A stretch of 64,000 nt of DNA from Sanguinoderma infundibulare (taxonomy: Eukaryota > Basidiomycota > Agaricomycetes > Polyporales > Polyporaceae). The notes under the pieces are model-generated. The model saw nothing but the letters and a program-made list of their open reading frames with translations. It did no database searches and had not been told where the DNA came from. The position numbers were made by a program, and so were the translations under genes. Position 1 is the first letter of the stretch, and each line of letters starts with the position of its first letter. The stretch spans positions 682,001-746,000 of the forward strand of contig JAVLRN010000007.1 of NCBI GenBank assembly GCA_032821775.1, read 5' to 3'. Below are positions 1 to 11,144 of this stretch, piece after piece.

Positions 1-790
1 TTCCTGGACCTGGTGTGCTGCACGAGACTGACTGACGTTCGGGCTGCAGAACAAGAAGGTCACTATCGTCCACCGAGACTCGCAGCTCCTCAACGCCGTC
101 TATCCCAACAAGTACCGCAAGGACATCGAGCGCCGCGTGCGCGCGCGCAACATCGACCTCCTCCTTGGGGACTCTATCGAAGACCCTTCTGTAGAGAGCG
201 TAAACGGCGTCACCACTCGCAACGGCACGAATCTCGCCGATGCCGACCTGGTGGTACGTAATCCCTTGACCCTGAGACTCCGCGGTCCGGCTGAAGGTCC
301 GTCGTTATTTCGTACAGGTCCAAGCGTTTGGCTCGAAGCCCGCCACGAGCTTCGTCGCCTCGCTCGGCGAGGACGTCATGACAGCCCAGGGCACGGTCCG
401 CGTCAACGAGTTCCTCGAGGTCGCGGGCCACCCGGGCGTGTTCGCCGCGGGGGACATCATCGAGTGGCAGGAGCAGAAGCAGGCCGCCAAGGCCGGCTCG
501 CACGCCGGCGTCGTCGTCGCGAACATCAGCGCGTTCCTCCAGGGCCAGCCGCCCAAGAAGGCGTACAAGGGCAGCCCTGAGCTGATCCTCATCCCGCTCG
601 GCAAGGTGCGTTCTTCTAGGCTAGGTTGTCTTTGTGCTGTACTGTTCGGTGCGCTGACGGGAGCGTGCAGAGCGGCGGCTCGGCCTACCTCGGGTTCTTG
701 TGGGGGATCATCCTGGGTGACTGGTTCGCGAAGATGGTGAAGGGCAAGGATCTGATGGTTGGTATGGTTCGCGGACAGCGCGGTCTCTGA
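1..790 (+). CDS. AIF/AMID-like FAD-dependent NAD(P)H oxidoreductase, 3' part
   Basis: C-terminal part of a pyridine-nucleotide-disulphide oxidoreductase of the apoptosis-inducing-factor-like (AIFM2/FSP1) class; the 5' end lies outside the window. Seen exons are 50-253, 318-605 and 671-790, joined in frame by introns of 64 and 65 bp; bases 1-49 look like the end of an intron (GACTGAC branch, CAG). The read protein is about 203 residues. It begins with an NAD-domain strand (KVTIVHRDSQLL), carries the FAD-binding HPGVFAAGDI motif near residue 112, and ends in a hydrophobic tail (YLGFLWGIILGDWFAKMVKG) typical of this family, where it helps membrane association. Family members pass electrons from NAD(P)H to quinones; the substrate here is not visible from sequence. 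Stop TGA at 788-790. Gene identity is secure at family level, but the exact subtype is inferred. Confidence 0.88.
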
Positions 791-2777
791 GCATGTGCGC
801 CCCCGTTGGATTTTGGACTCTAGAAATGCCCCCAGTCACGACTTTGATACGTCTGTTCGATATCCGGCTCTGTAGTTTGTATATCCCATCCCATCTGTAG
901 TATTAATATCCTAATGTCGCATCGACTCTATACTGCTTATATCTTCGTTTTTGCGCTGTCGGCACGGTCAAATCTTCAATAGTAGTCCAACGCAACTCCA
1001 CAAAGGGATAGCGCAACGCGCCACCCAAGGGGAAGCCTCGGAGGTTTTGGAGACCAGTTACTCCGAGCGATTTATGAGAGTCTGAGCATTCCCGATATGG
1101 CAGTTTCTGTAGTTCGCCCTGGACGCAGCATAGAAAACGACTGCGAACGCTCGCAACACCAGGGGCCCCGTCCGCCGACGATCAGAGCTGCTCTTCGCTC
1201 ACATATCACGTACCTGCCCCAAAGTAATCGTGAGACGGCGTCGATAGGGAAGAACGCCCACTTTGAGTGGGGACGAGGCGGTATTCGAGTCCCGCAGGTC
1301 CGCGTTTTCGCCGGTGCGCCGAGAGGCGAAGGCAGGGTGGCAATGCGACGATTCCCCAGGCGGCGAGTTCGTTTGAGTGAACTCCAGAGCGGATAGAGTC
1401 TGTGCGCAGAGGAATCGTGTATGCAGACGCTGCACGGACATCAGTTCGTCTACCGCATGGTGGAGGTGCCACTGAAGGGCCACCGCGAGGCGAGGCCCGC
1501 GGTTGAATGGGTGGAAGGGTCGACCCCAGAAATCTGCATTCAACGAATGTGCGAGGTCTTCCAAGTTTTCCAGACGATCGCTGTAGAAACGAGGGTAGAG
1601 ATGATGAGGGTACGATTGCTGGGGGGTACTTATCGGATACTCCGAAGTTGAGCGTTTGTGTCGTTGGATAGCTGGACGGTCCTCTCCAGGTGAACGCGGG
1701 CGAATGAGGGAATGGTTCGTCGGCGGTTGAAACAATGGGGTCCTGCATCTTTGCCTTCTTGACCCCTAGAGGCCTTTCTGATTGGCTAGGTTGGGGATGC
1801 CAATAGAGTCTGGAGGCTCTGCCGCTGAGCCTCTGGGTCCGGTCGTGGCGGGACCAGAGGCATGTGGTGGTATTCACTGAAAGGGATGGATGCGAGAATA
1901 GTGCGAGGGTCCTTGATGCTGCCGAAGTCCCTGTGGTGCCGATGGGTAAAGGCTGCGGCCGGTCGCCGCGTGGCAGCTCCAGCTCTCGTTCGCTGAGGGC
2001 ACTAAAGGCGGTGAGATTCTCGGATGCCGCAGCGGACACGCGATTCCAATCAACAGTTCTGAGAGACGCAGAGGACGAATGCAATTCAATCGTTGTCAGC
2101 TGGACCGTTAGAGAGACGAGGGAAACTCGTGCGCACCTCGAGCGGTGAGGACATCGCTGACTCCGGGGTTCACGACGGGACGGCCGAGCCTCCCAGCGGC
2201 CCAAAATAAGCCACGACATCCTGGTGCTAAGAGAGGTAACGTAACCGTATGGCTTGCGAAGAGACTTAATCACCAGGGAGTCGATTAATTACTGATCTGA
2301 TATTCGACGACTCGGCTCGACGTACTGGCATGTTCAAGTTCAGCGAGATTTGAAGGGACCTGTCTTTCGATTTCCAGAATTAAAATGACTCACGATGTTC
2401 ACGGCAGTAATTGGAGAGCTACATCGCTCTTGCTAGTGATTTTTGAACTGGAAGTCCGGGATAAGTGTTTGTAACGTCCGTCCCTGAGGCGTTTAGCCAC
2501 CACCCCAGACCTAAGTGCCACGGCTGAACCGGATACGGCCAATTTAGCGCCGACACCGAATTCTCCGAGTCTCTGCGTCTGCCCTGTCATCGAAATCTTT
2601 TGGGACTGTCTTCGTATCTCTTTCTCATACTCTCTGCCACCCACTGTTCCAGCTGCGATTATATGCTCCATGGAACAACTTCCAGAAATGTTGAGTAGCT
2701 GGTCGTCGTGATGCGCTTGTGACGTTTAGGGAGTATCCGCTCTCCCTGCGTTCCTCTTGTTACAACCATCACCCATC
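791..2777. other. Intergenic stretch, no supported gene
   Basis: AT-rich 3'-flank to about 1000, then about 1.7 kb without a recognisable protein. A 355-codon open frame on the minus strand (1206-2273) is Ser/Arg/Pro-rich, overlaps other open frames and resembles no family I know, so I do not call it. Confidence 0.5.
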
Positions 2778-4118
2778 ATGCCTAGAACACCAACAAAGGC
2801 TGTCTCTACGCGTCAACACGCTCCGAGCGCGAAGCGAGTCTAACAGCCGACTGCGAGCGAAGCCGGGAACACGACGGTCGGTGGAGCGGGTCCTTCCCAT
2901 CCGTCCCAATGGCGAGCTTCAGGAGTCAAACGGGATGCTCAGGTTTGTCATTTTCTGGTTTTTCATGCGTCGTGTGCGTCTGATAAGACCATACTCTCCC
3001 TCATAGATCGCGAAGACCATCGCCATTCAACAACATCGGTTGAAGGCCGCTGATTTCAAGGGACTCACACACGAGAAGCGAGAGTTCGTGTCTTTGTATC
3101 GGTCTGTGAGCCGTACTTACGCAGTCTTCTACAGCTGTTATCAGAAGCAACGTTGTCGATCATGTTTCTCTACGAGGAGCGCGACGTGGAGCGGCGGGCC
3201 TGGGAGCGGCATGGAGGGCTGGAAGGGTTCGACGCATAGTGAGTACTTGAGTTCCACAGGGACGGACTCGTCTCGAATCATGCATTAGCCTCGCGAAGCT
3301 GCGGAAGCGGCACGAAGCTCGCGGCGGAAAGCAGGCTTTCAAGCAGTCTCGGCCGTACGACAAGGACCATCCGACCACGGGAAGTCCGACGACTCGGAAA
3401 CGAACTGGACCGTACGACTTCTCACGTCAGATCCTTTCAGACCTTGCTTTGTATCAAGCAGGCCCCGGATGACATCGTGGTTGTGGGATGCGTATAACAG
3501 GTATCTCGACTATCGGAACATCCCCCAAAACGAGTTTGACTACTACGGTCCTGTTCCTTTTGGCGGTCCTGTTCCTTTTGGCAGCGTCAAGCAACGAGAA
3601 GAGCCGATGAGGCAGGCGGAGAAGGTCGCAGCGACGTCGTCCATCTCAGCCACTTCTGTCCTCGCCAGGCGCGGGTAAGCTGAGGGCCATTCTGGCCGAT
3701 GCTGCTCGCCTGCCGCATAGGAATCCCGATCCCAATGACGTTCCTCGGGTCTTGAGTCTGTTCTGGAGGTGATCGAGGAGCACGGAGTGGGCGACGACGG
3801 TTGGTGTACTATTCGTTGGGAGGTTTTACGATAAGGTACGTCGTGTCTGTTCGATAAGTGCGCTCGCTGATGCGATCATGTTCGTCGTAGTATGCGGATT
3901 GCATGGAGAAGGGTATGCAGTACATTCGCGACGATGACAAAAGGATTTGGTCGTGGGCGGACGATGCTGCGGAGTGGCTGGATGGGCGAATCACGACGGA
4001 GGGCATCCAGCTGGATGTCACTTGTCGTGGCAAGTGTGCCTTCGGAAGACGGTTCAATCAGACGCTTCCTTTCCTACATCCGAGAGGGTATCGGCGAGTG
4101 GGAATGAACTACGGGTAG
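2778..4118 (+). pseudogene. Decayed XPA-C-like gene, copy A
   Basis: Remnant of a basidiomycete gene whose middle resembles the XPA C-terminal DNA-binding fold. The exon after an intron ending at 3006 reads IAKT...LKAADFKGL, matching the ITKT.A...L...D(L/F) start of XPA-C. Further on, MFLYEERDVERRAWERHGG continues across an intron (about 3239-3290) into YLAKLRKRHEARGGKQAFKQ, matching the long XPA helix. Tail blocks are WLWDAYNRYLDYRN (about 3472), KLRAILADAARLP (about 3676) and YADCMEKG...WSWADDAAEWLDGR (about 3893-3990). The breaks are a stop in the first exon (2838-2840), a frame change near 3675 and a one-base surplus just before the splice donor at about 3837. Copy B at 7858 is related. 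XPA-like is inferred from motif similarity; the protein as a whole is uncharacterised. Confidence 0.6.
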
Positions 4119-4789
4119 TCGAGACGGTGCGCATAGATAAGCCTTCTACGTCTCCTATCGTTCACTCGGAGCGTCTTGCAGCCATGCTGCCCGGTGTATT
4201 CTAGAACCTGCAGCACGTCAATCCATCCTACGCCAACTGTTGCTGCGATTCGCATGTGACGTCATTGGTCGACCTGTGCGCAGGACAACCACTGCAGTGG
4301 AGTCAACGCTTGTCGTGTTTCGCGAAAGCGAGGCCGTAGCGAGTAATGTCGTCGTTGCTCGGTTCAGGACGCTCTCGATATGCCTCTTTCAGATGCGCAC
4401 GCTTTGGGCAGGACAGAAGCCGACAGAGCCCGCCCCCGAATAGAAGACTCCTTCGACCAAAGCTCAGCTTGTGTCCAGTCCTTGGCGGCCTCTTCTTCCC
4501 AGCTCTTCACAAACCACAACAAGTGTCAACGCTCGTCCGGCCTCGGTCGCCATAACTAGTCCTCTTCTCCCCTCCCTCACCGGCCTCCCCCTCCCCCACC
4601 TCTGCCCACCAGCTATCGTCGAACAGCCTACCCTACGCCGCTCGTTTAACTGTCCCTTTTTCTGCTATCCACTCTCGTTTCCCTCGTCATCGTCCCTAAC
4701 CCGTTCCACACTCCCCTCCCTACCGCCTACATCGTCGGCCATCCAGCAAGCATCGTAACTCGTCCAGCGGTTCGCCGGTACCCGCCACA
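4119..4789 (+). promoter_or_regulatory. Intergenic and CT-rich promoter of CC1
   Basis: No gene is seen in 4119-4550. From about 4555 to 4740 the plus strand is strongly pyrimidine-rich (runs of CCCTCCC, CTTCTCCCC), typical of strongly transcribed basidiomycete promoters, and leads to the ATG at 4790 in good context (CACAATGGG). Confidence 0.5.
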
Positions 4790-7394
4790 ATGGGCACCAT
4801 TGTGGGGCAGTTGCGTGATGTCCTCGCAACACCCACCGTGATCATTTACGTTTTGTCCACTCATCCCCTGCTCGCCTTGCTCGTCCTCATTATCCTCGCC
4901 ATCGCATACTTCTACAAGACCACCGGTTTCACTCTCCGTCGCCACATCAACGAGGTTGTTGTCGCCATCGTCCCATCCGTCGCCGCCTCCCCCCTCATCC
5001 CCCTCGCAGATGACTTCGACGAATGGATCTGGAGGGTACGTGGCGCATATATGCACGTTTTGGGGAACACGACTCATGTTGCGAACTTCTCTGCGATTGT
5101 AGGTCATCAAGCTCGTCGACACCGTCTCCCAGCTCCTGGTCTACATCAGTGACGGCCGGCTCGCACTCATCGAGCACCACGCCGAGCAACTTGCTGTGCT
5201 CGAGAAGCAGGCCGCAGGTGTCTCGGTCCTCGAACAGGCAAAGGCCGCGCTCGAACAAGCATGCGCTGTGCACGAACGGGACAACGTCACGCTCAGGGAG
5301 CACAATGTTACGCTCAAGCAGGATAACCTCACGCTCGCAGAGGATAACGCCGCTCTCAAGCACGCCAACGTAACGCTCGTCGAACACAACACCGGGCTCG
5401 CGCAGGACAACGCCACTCTCAGGCAGGACAACGCCACACTCGCTCTCGAGAACACCACCCTCAAGGACACCGTCGCGCGGCAGGAACAGGAGATCATCGC
5501 TCTCAAGGTCGCATCCACGACCACCCCGGCCCTCGAACGGGAGATCGTCGCGTCCGAAGATACCATCGCATCGGAGAGGCACCAGCACGCTGCGGAGAAG
5601 GCTATGCTCGAAGACAGGATTAACACCCTCGCAACCGTCCGAGACGAGCTCATCGCAGGCCAGGAAAAGCTCGCCGCCAAGCTCGAGACGACCACTGCCG
5701 CCCTCGCTGCCGCTACCGCTGACGAAGAAGCTCGTTCCGCCACAGAAGCCAAGCTCCGCACCGAAGTCGCAAGCCTCAAGAAGAAGGTCGACCACCTCAA
5801 GAAGCATCGCGAGGTTCATCTTGCTGACGACTCCGCTCGGACCCTTCAGTATCGCGACGACCTCGCCAAGGTGACCGCCGAGCGGGATGCCCTCGCTGCT
5901 GCCAAGGACGCTCTCGCCGCCATAGCTTCCGAGAGGGACACTGCCGTGGCCGCCAAGGGTACCGTCGACCAGGCTCTCGTCAACGTGTCCTCGGAGAGGG
6001 ATGCTGCCGAACAGGCCCTCGCCACTATGACTTCAGAGAGGGACGCTGCTGTCGCTGAGATGGATGCCGCTATCGCTGAGAGGGACGCTGCTATCGCTGA
6101 GAGGGACGATGCCGTCACCATCAAGGACGCCGCTGTCGTTCAACTAGACGCGGAGGTCGCTCAGCACAAAGCCACCCGCCGTGCTCTCTCCGACATGACC
6201 TCGGAGAAGGAAGTCGCTCTAGCCGAGAAGATGGACGCCACCGTGCAAAACAGCGACTTGCTCACCCGCCAAAGCTCAACCGCCCGCGCCTTGGGCACGA
6301 TGACCTTGGCCTGGAATGCGGCGAAGAAGGAGAGGAAGCAAGCTATCGCTCAACTTGAAGAGGCGCAGCGTGCCATCGTCGACCTCACGGCCGAGAAGGA
6401 CAGGGCGGTTGCGGAGAGGGACGATGCGAACGTCGAGCGCGACGCCGCGGTCACAGCGCACGCTGCCTCTGAAGCCGCTCTCGTCGCGATGACGGCCGAG
6501 AGAGACGTAGCCATCGCCGACAAGGAGGCCGCTATCGCCAGGGAGACGGAGAAGGACGAGGCTTTGGTGTACAACGAGCAGATGGAGGCCGTACACAAGG
6601 TTGCGCAGAAGAAGATCAAGGAGCTGGTCAAGGAGAACGAGAGTCTATCCAAGGATAACGCATTCCTCAAGGTATGTCCTTCCTTCTCCATCTCCCTTTT
6701 ACCGTCACGGGCTTCACCTCGCGTTCGTGGTATGTAGGGAGAAATCATCAAGATCCAGGCGAGTTGCAACAACTTCAAGAACCTCAGCGTACGTCGGACG
6801 TCCATTCTCTCGCGTGCAAGTAGCTGACAGCTCTTGCAGGACAAGAACTTGAGCAGGATGAAGATCGTCCGGCGCGACCGGGACGAATGGAAGGAAGCTC
6901 ACGACCGCCAAGTCGGCGAGGTCAGTGCGAAGACCGCTACACTCATCAAGACAGAGAACGATCTACGGGAAAGCGTCCAGAAGCTCGGAGAACAAGAGAC
7001 GCTTGTTGCTCACCTTGCGGCCAGGATCACCGAACTGGAGTTGGGTGCCAAGTCTGAGGCGAGTCCTACCGATGCCTGTGATGGGGTGGCCGTCACCCAG
7101 CAGCACACGCCTCCTGCTAGCCCTGATCGTGATGCCGACGCGGAACAAGCCACCCCGAAGAAGTCGGCGAACACCCTCACGAACAAGTTCCTACTGCCAA
7201 CGATCCTCCTTCGCCGGAGCACTGGCGACCTTACGGGGAGGACGTCCACTCCGGACAAGAGGTTCGCCCATTCGCGTGGTGGCTCTCGGTCGTCGACGTC
7301 GACGCTTCAGCGCGAATCCATGCTGTCGCTGAACCAGAACTTGCTCAACAACCTCGCAGCGCTCGGACTCCCGCGCGACACTCGTACGACTTAG
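4790..7394 (+). CDS. CC1: membrane-anchored long coiled-coil protein
   Basis: Largest member of the window's CC family, 806 residues from four exons: 4790-5035, 5103-6671, 6738-6788 and 6840-7394, all phase 0 with introns of 51-67 bp. Residues 15-45 form a hydrophobic segment (VIIYVL...LLALLVLIILAIAYFY), taken as a membrane anchor. Residues about 83-690 are an almost unbroken coiled coil with degenerate repeats, first of the LRQDNATL / LAEDNAAL type, later of the ERDAAIAERDA type. The last 130 residues are Ser/Thr/Arg-rich and probably disordered (RRSTGDLTGRTSTPDKR). No enzymatic motif is visible. Its anchor-plus-coil design matches CC2-CC6, but the coil is twice as long and the C-terminus lacks their SIFSRRRSGSDSS ending, so it is a distant paralogue. 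A tethering or scaffold role is a guess. Confidence 0.85.
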
Positions 7395-7857
7395 CGGTTT
7401 TGGCTGCATGTGGCGTCTCCCATCAACCTGGCGCTTGGCCTGACTCGGACTCAACATGAGTTTCCTCTTGCCTGTTTCTTGCCCGCACGCTGCCTTGTAT
7501 CTCTCCCTCCTTACTTGGACATTCCGATTGGTTCATGTTGGATTCGGTTTCATGTGTGTATGTATAACAACGGTCATTACGTGATTTTACTTCAGTTCTC
7601 CGTTCTGTGTGCGAGCGCATCGCGACTGACGTCGAGTACTACTTACTCCGTGCGCGAGTTCACGAACTGCACGGGCGAAATCCGAATACTGGCCAATGGA
7701 ACGCGCGAAATTAGGAATTAGGGCGGATGTATGAATTGAAGTCATGGCTGCACAGCCGATGGCATCCAGACTTCGTCGTCCCGAAATCGTTCTCAGTGCG
7801 TATTCGAGTACCTAGGGCACCTGCTCCATGGTATGGCTACTAACAGCTTCATAGAAT
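7395..7857. other. Intergenic, no gene seen
   Basis: 3' flank of CC1 and upstream flank of the decayed gene at 7858. It holds T-rich 3'-UTR-like sequence and no supported open frame. Confidence 0.5.
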
Positions 7858-8617
7858 ATGCCGAAGGCAGGCAACCAGCGAGAGAACGGCAACCCACAAG
7901 CACGAGCCGAGTCCCAAGAAGCGTGGTCGAGCGAACTTCTTGAAGGCGCAAGCTGTCGATGCAGACGAACCAATCGCGGGGACCAGCAACCCGGCTCGCA
8001 ATGGCGCGCTTCCAAACTAAGAGACTCGGATACGGTGCGTGAGTAGTCACCTGAAGCGTATTTTGCTGCTTACACCTTGGTCAGATCACGAAGACTGACG
8101 CGAGGAAGCTCTACTGTCTGAAGAAGGACGACTTCGAAGGCATCTAGTTCAGAACCGAACAGTACGCTCCGATATACTACATTTCCCTCTTTCGTCGTCA
8201 AATTCTTTCCGACACTTTCAGAACTGTCGCTATGGGACAGTTCGTCACTCCCATGTACTGTGTATCTACCAGGAACGAGACATCGAGCTCGAAGGGCATG
8301 GGAGAAGCACGGGGGCCCCGAGGAGCTCGACAAGCCAGTGAGTCGTTCTGTCTTATGGCTACATCATGCGTATTGAGGACGTCCTCGCGAAGCTGAGAGC
8401 GTCATATCTGAAGCGGAAAGGCCGCTACGCCTACTTCCCGCAACCGAAGACCTACGAAGACCCTCATGGCGGCGTGTACGTGGTCAGCATCGAACCGGGC
8501 CGCTCGTCGGGGAGTGTGGATCCATACGTAGGGACGTCGCCGACGCTCTTGGACGTGAAGAAGCAAATGGAGCCGTGGCTTTGGACCGCGTTCAACGAGG
8601 CGCTAACGCCTTGAACT
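7858..8617 (+). pseudogene. Decayed XPA-C-like gene, copy B
   Basis: Paralogue of the remnant at 2778. It opens with ATGCCGAAGGCAGG and loses frame within about 50 bases: KKRGRANFLKAQAVDADEP is in the next frame. After an intron ending near 8084 it reads ITKTDARKLYCLKKDDFEG and then meets a stop (8144-8146). The XPA-like helix is split between two frames (YQERDIEL, then RRAWEKHGGPEELDK; about 8265-8335), showing a single-base frame change. A last exon (about 8379-8614) is intact: LAKLRASYLKRKGRYAYFPQ ... MEPWLWTAFNEALTP, then a stop. Its WLW.A.N block matches copy A. Sequence after 8617 runs into the conserved CC promoter block, so this gene abuts or was cut by the CC2 unit. Confidence 0.55.
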
Positions 8618-8759
8618 GGGAGGCGGTGGCATTCAGTGGCTACGGGTTCTACCGTGATGATAACGCACGCTTTGCCAGACTGCTGCGAACTCTCCGTCAT
8701 GGGATGTGTGCTGCTATATATGCTCCTGGGCATCCGGTGATTGTAAGTCCAGCGCCGGG

Positions 8760-8968
8760 GCATGTTGCGATGGTGCGTGAAGGTGAACCCGTCACATTTG
8801 CGGAGGAGGATCGTAGACGCTGACCCCGCCAAAGAACAGCTCGTCTCTTCAACTTCGTTCCCAACTTCCACCTCACCCGCTGCCGCCAGTCAACGCCAGC
8901 CCTCTCATTCGCTTGCGCCGCACCAGCATACCTCTCAGGTTCACCTCGATCATTGATTGATCCCCGCC
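8760..8968 (+). promoter_or_regulatory. CC-family promoter block, copy before CC2
   Basis: About 200 bp immediately before the CC2 ATG, repeated before CC4, CC5 and CC6. Shared pieces are GTGAACCCGTCACAT, GATCGTAGACGCTGA, CCCCGCCAAAGAACAG and the leader CCTCGATCATTGATTGATCC just before the start. Sequence 5' of it belongs to an unrelated decayed gene, so the block starts near 8760. Confidence 0.6.
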
Positions 8969-10220
8969 ATGGCCATCTCCAACGTCCACCTTCACCTCAT
9001 CGTGGCCATCCTGGCGATCCTCTCTGTCATTTCTCCCTGGCCCCGCCTTTCCCCCTTCCCTCTTACCGTCCTCTCGGCTCTCTCCTGGCTTTACGCGACC
9101 TGTCGTCCAGACCCTATCATAATCGGCCTCTCCCAATCCGCTCTTGAGCCTGAACAGACCCCCGAACGCCTCGTCTCGCTCGAGAGAGCCAAAGCAGATC
9201 TAGAGGACGCTCTCGAGAGGAAGGAACGCAAGCATGCCGCCGACAAGTTCGCTGTCATCGCCGACCTTGGGATCGTTCGAACTGCCTTGGCCGACACGGA
9301 GCCACGCCGTATTCCGACCATCGTCGTCTCCAAGGCCTCCGCAGACACCCGTTCGCCGGAGCGGATGCTGGAGGCGCTCATTGTCGACGCCAGTCGACTC
9401 TTCCAGCAGAAGGACGCGCGGATCGCGGAGCTGACTGCGAAACTCGCCGCCGCGGAACAGCCTACCCCCATTCCTACTCCCTCACCACGCCACGCTCTCG
9501 TTACGGACGGAGCTAAGCTGAAGCACGCCAGCCTTGCCCACAAGATCGAATGCACTCGTTCCAACCTCTCTCGACTGGCGAGGACCGTCACCCAGCAGGC
9601 GAAGTCGCAGGAAGACACGCGGGGTGCGATGCAGGGTCTCGAGGTGCGTTTTGGTCTCGAGGCGCGTTTTGGTTCTGCCCCTTCACTGGCTGCCCATGAT
9701 GCCGACGTACGCCATAGAATGAGCTCCGTACTGCCAGGACTGATCTGAACGCGCGCGTACAACAGGCCGCGGACTGCGCTGACGGACTCGTGGGCTGCCG
9801 CGACAAGATCGCTGTCCTTACTGCGCGTGCCCACTCGACCGAAAGCCGTCTGGCGACCCTCGAGGGCGAGCTGGCTCGCAGGGAGGCGATGCTCACAGAG
9901 TTGATCGGCGAAGCCCAGTTCGCCACAAAAGCGCTCACATTCGCTCCCGAGATGGAGTCTGCGAGCGTGCAGTCCATCATCGCGCGCGGGGTATGCCTTT
10001 GCTGATATGTCTCCCGAATCTTACTAACTCAGATCGTTCTCTTTAGAAGGAGAACATGCGGTGCATCCAGCAGCAGGCTGTGCTGATCGCGGCGCTGCAA
10101 GGGCGACTCCGGTCGGCTGAGCTGCAGCTGCAGCACCTCGCGGCTCTGCCCGCCAGCAGTTCGCGTCTCAGCCGGAAGTCGATCTTCTCGCGTCGGCGGA
10201 GTGGGTCCGACTCCTCTTGA
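8969..10220 (+). CDS. CC2: short membrane-hairpin coiled-coil protein
   Basis: 373-residue member of the CC family; exons 8969-9643, 9718-9990 and 10047-10220, introns of 74 and 56 bp. The ATG sits 12 bases after an in-frame TTG; ATG is chosen because the same ATG is kept in CC4 and CC6. Residues 5-20 (HLHLIVAILAILSVIS) and 27-42 form two hydrophobic stretches, likely a hairpin anchor. Coiled coil runs from about 60 to 330, broken by a Pro-rich linker (EQPTPIPTPSP, about 171-181). The protein ends SLSRKSIFSRRRSGSDSS-like, a basic, Ser-rich tail common to CC2, CC4, CC5 and CC6. Intron 1 contains an 18-bp direct duplication (GAGGTGCGTTTTGGTCTC-like) not seen in the others. It is tail-to-tail with ZF1. 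Function unknown. Confidence 0.85.
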
Positions 10221-11144
10221 AGAAGCGATTACTGCGCCGCTCGCCTCACAGACTGTATTCGGCCGCGCGGTGAACGCGCGACACATCCTACGGTCTCGGA
10301 ATCGAAGACGTCAGGCTTCACCATCTCCTCCCTTCGATTTGTCATCTCGGACGTGCCTCGTACGTGCCCATCGTTTCTTCTCCTGGGCATGCTGGATCAT
10401 CTTCCCTCGTGCATGTAATTTCTTGGATCCTCCTGTCTCGTCGCGGACGTCGTGTATCCATAGCGGAGCTAGATCTCCTGTATCCTACATAGATGTACTT
10501 TCATGTATCCTTAATATACCTTATACTTTGACGAGGTGAGTGATGATATCGAGCTCGACGGGTGCTGAACCTTGAACGGTATCGCAACCCAGATCCTTGC
10601 AGCACTCGACCCGGACGGTCCTGCTGTACATGGGTTTTGCGTCGTCGAGTATGTACCGTACGTCCGCCCGGCCGAGGGATCACACGAGGGCAGGTCAGTC
10701 GTGCTCACATTGGACGAAGGAGGCCTATGTAATGCTCAACGTGTGAGCACGCGGCATATAGTGGAACGCCTTAGGACACCATCGCACGAGCGGTTGGGAA
10801 GGGAGGTTTTACCCCCGGCAATGCACATATATCCATGATCACCTATCCAGATGAATTCGTAAAGTAATAGGATGTCTGCGTAAGGCACAAGGCATGGCAG
10901 ATCATATATAGTACATGCATAGGTATATTGCTAAGACGCGGCCGAGGCTGGGTCGTTCACCGATGGACCGCGCTCGACCGCCGAACGATCGGAGCCAGAA
11001 CTACAGAACGCAACGCTATCGAGGGCGCGTCAAGGTCCTGAAATTCCAGCCGTGGATCGCCCATAAACGCTCTGGAACGGGTGGAGGAACAGCGAAAGAT
11101 CGTCCGAGTTAACCGGACTGGTCCGGTCATTGTCACTGGGCCGA
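10221..11144. repeat. Conserved tail-to-tail spacer, CC2/ZF1
   Basis: Spacer between the 3' ends of CC2 and ZF1. Parts recur between CC5/ZF2 (27164-28077) and CC6/ZF7 (53769-54671), including GATCATATATAGTACATGCATAGG-like sequence, GGCGCGTCAAGGTC and CCCATAAACGCTCTGG. No open frame is shared among the three copies, so it looks like paired 3' UTR and terminator sequence duplicated with the genes. Confidence 0.5.

Noticed and set aside
1279..1300. TATTCGAGTCCCGC resembling a tRNA T arm
   Set aside because: No partner stems and no A box at proper spacing.
1206..2273. 355-codon minus-strand open frame
   Set aside because: Ser/Arg/Pro-rich, overlaps other long frames, no start context, intron or known motif; consistent with chance openness in GC-rich DNA.
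9091..9834. Long antisense open frame over CC2, also seen over CC4, CC5 and CC6
   Set aside because: It follows from codon bias in the CC coding strand; its apparent conservation mirrors the sense protein, and it crosses a sense intron.
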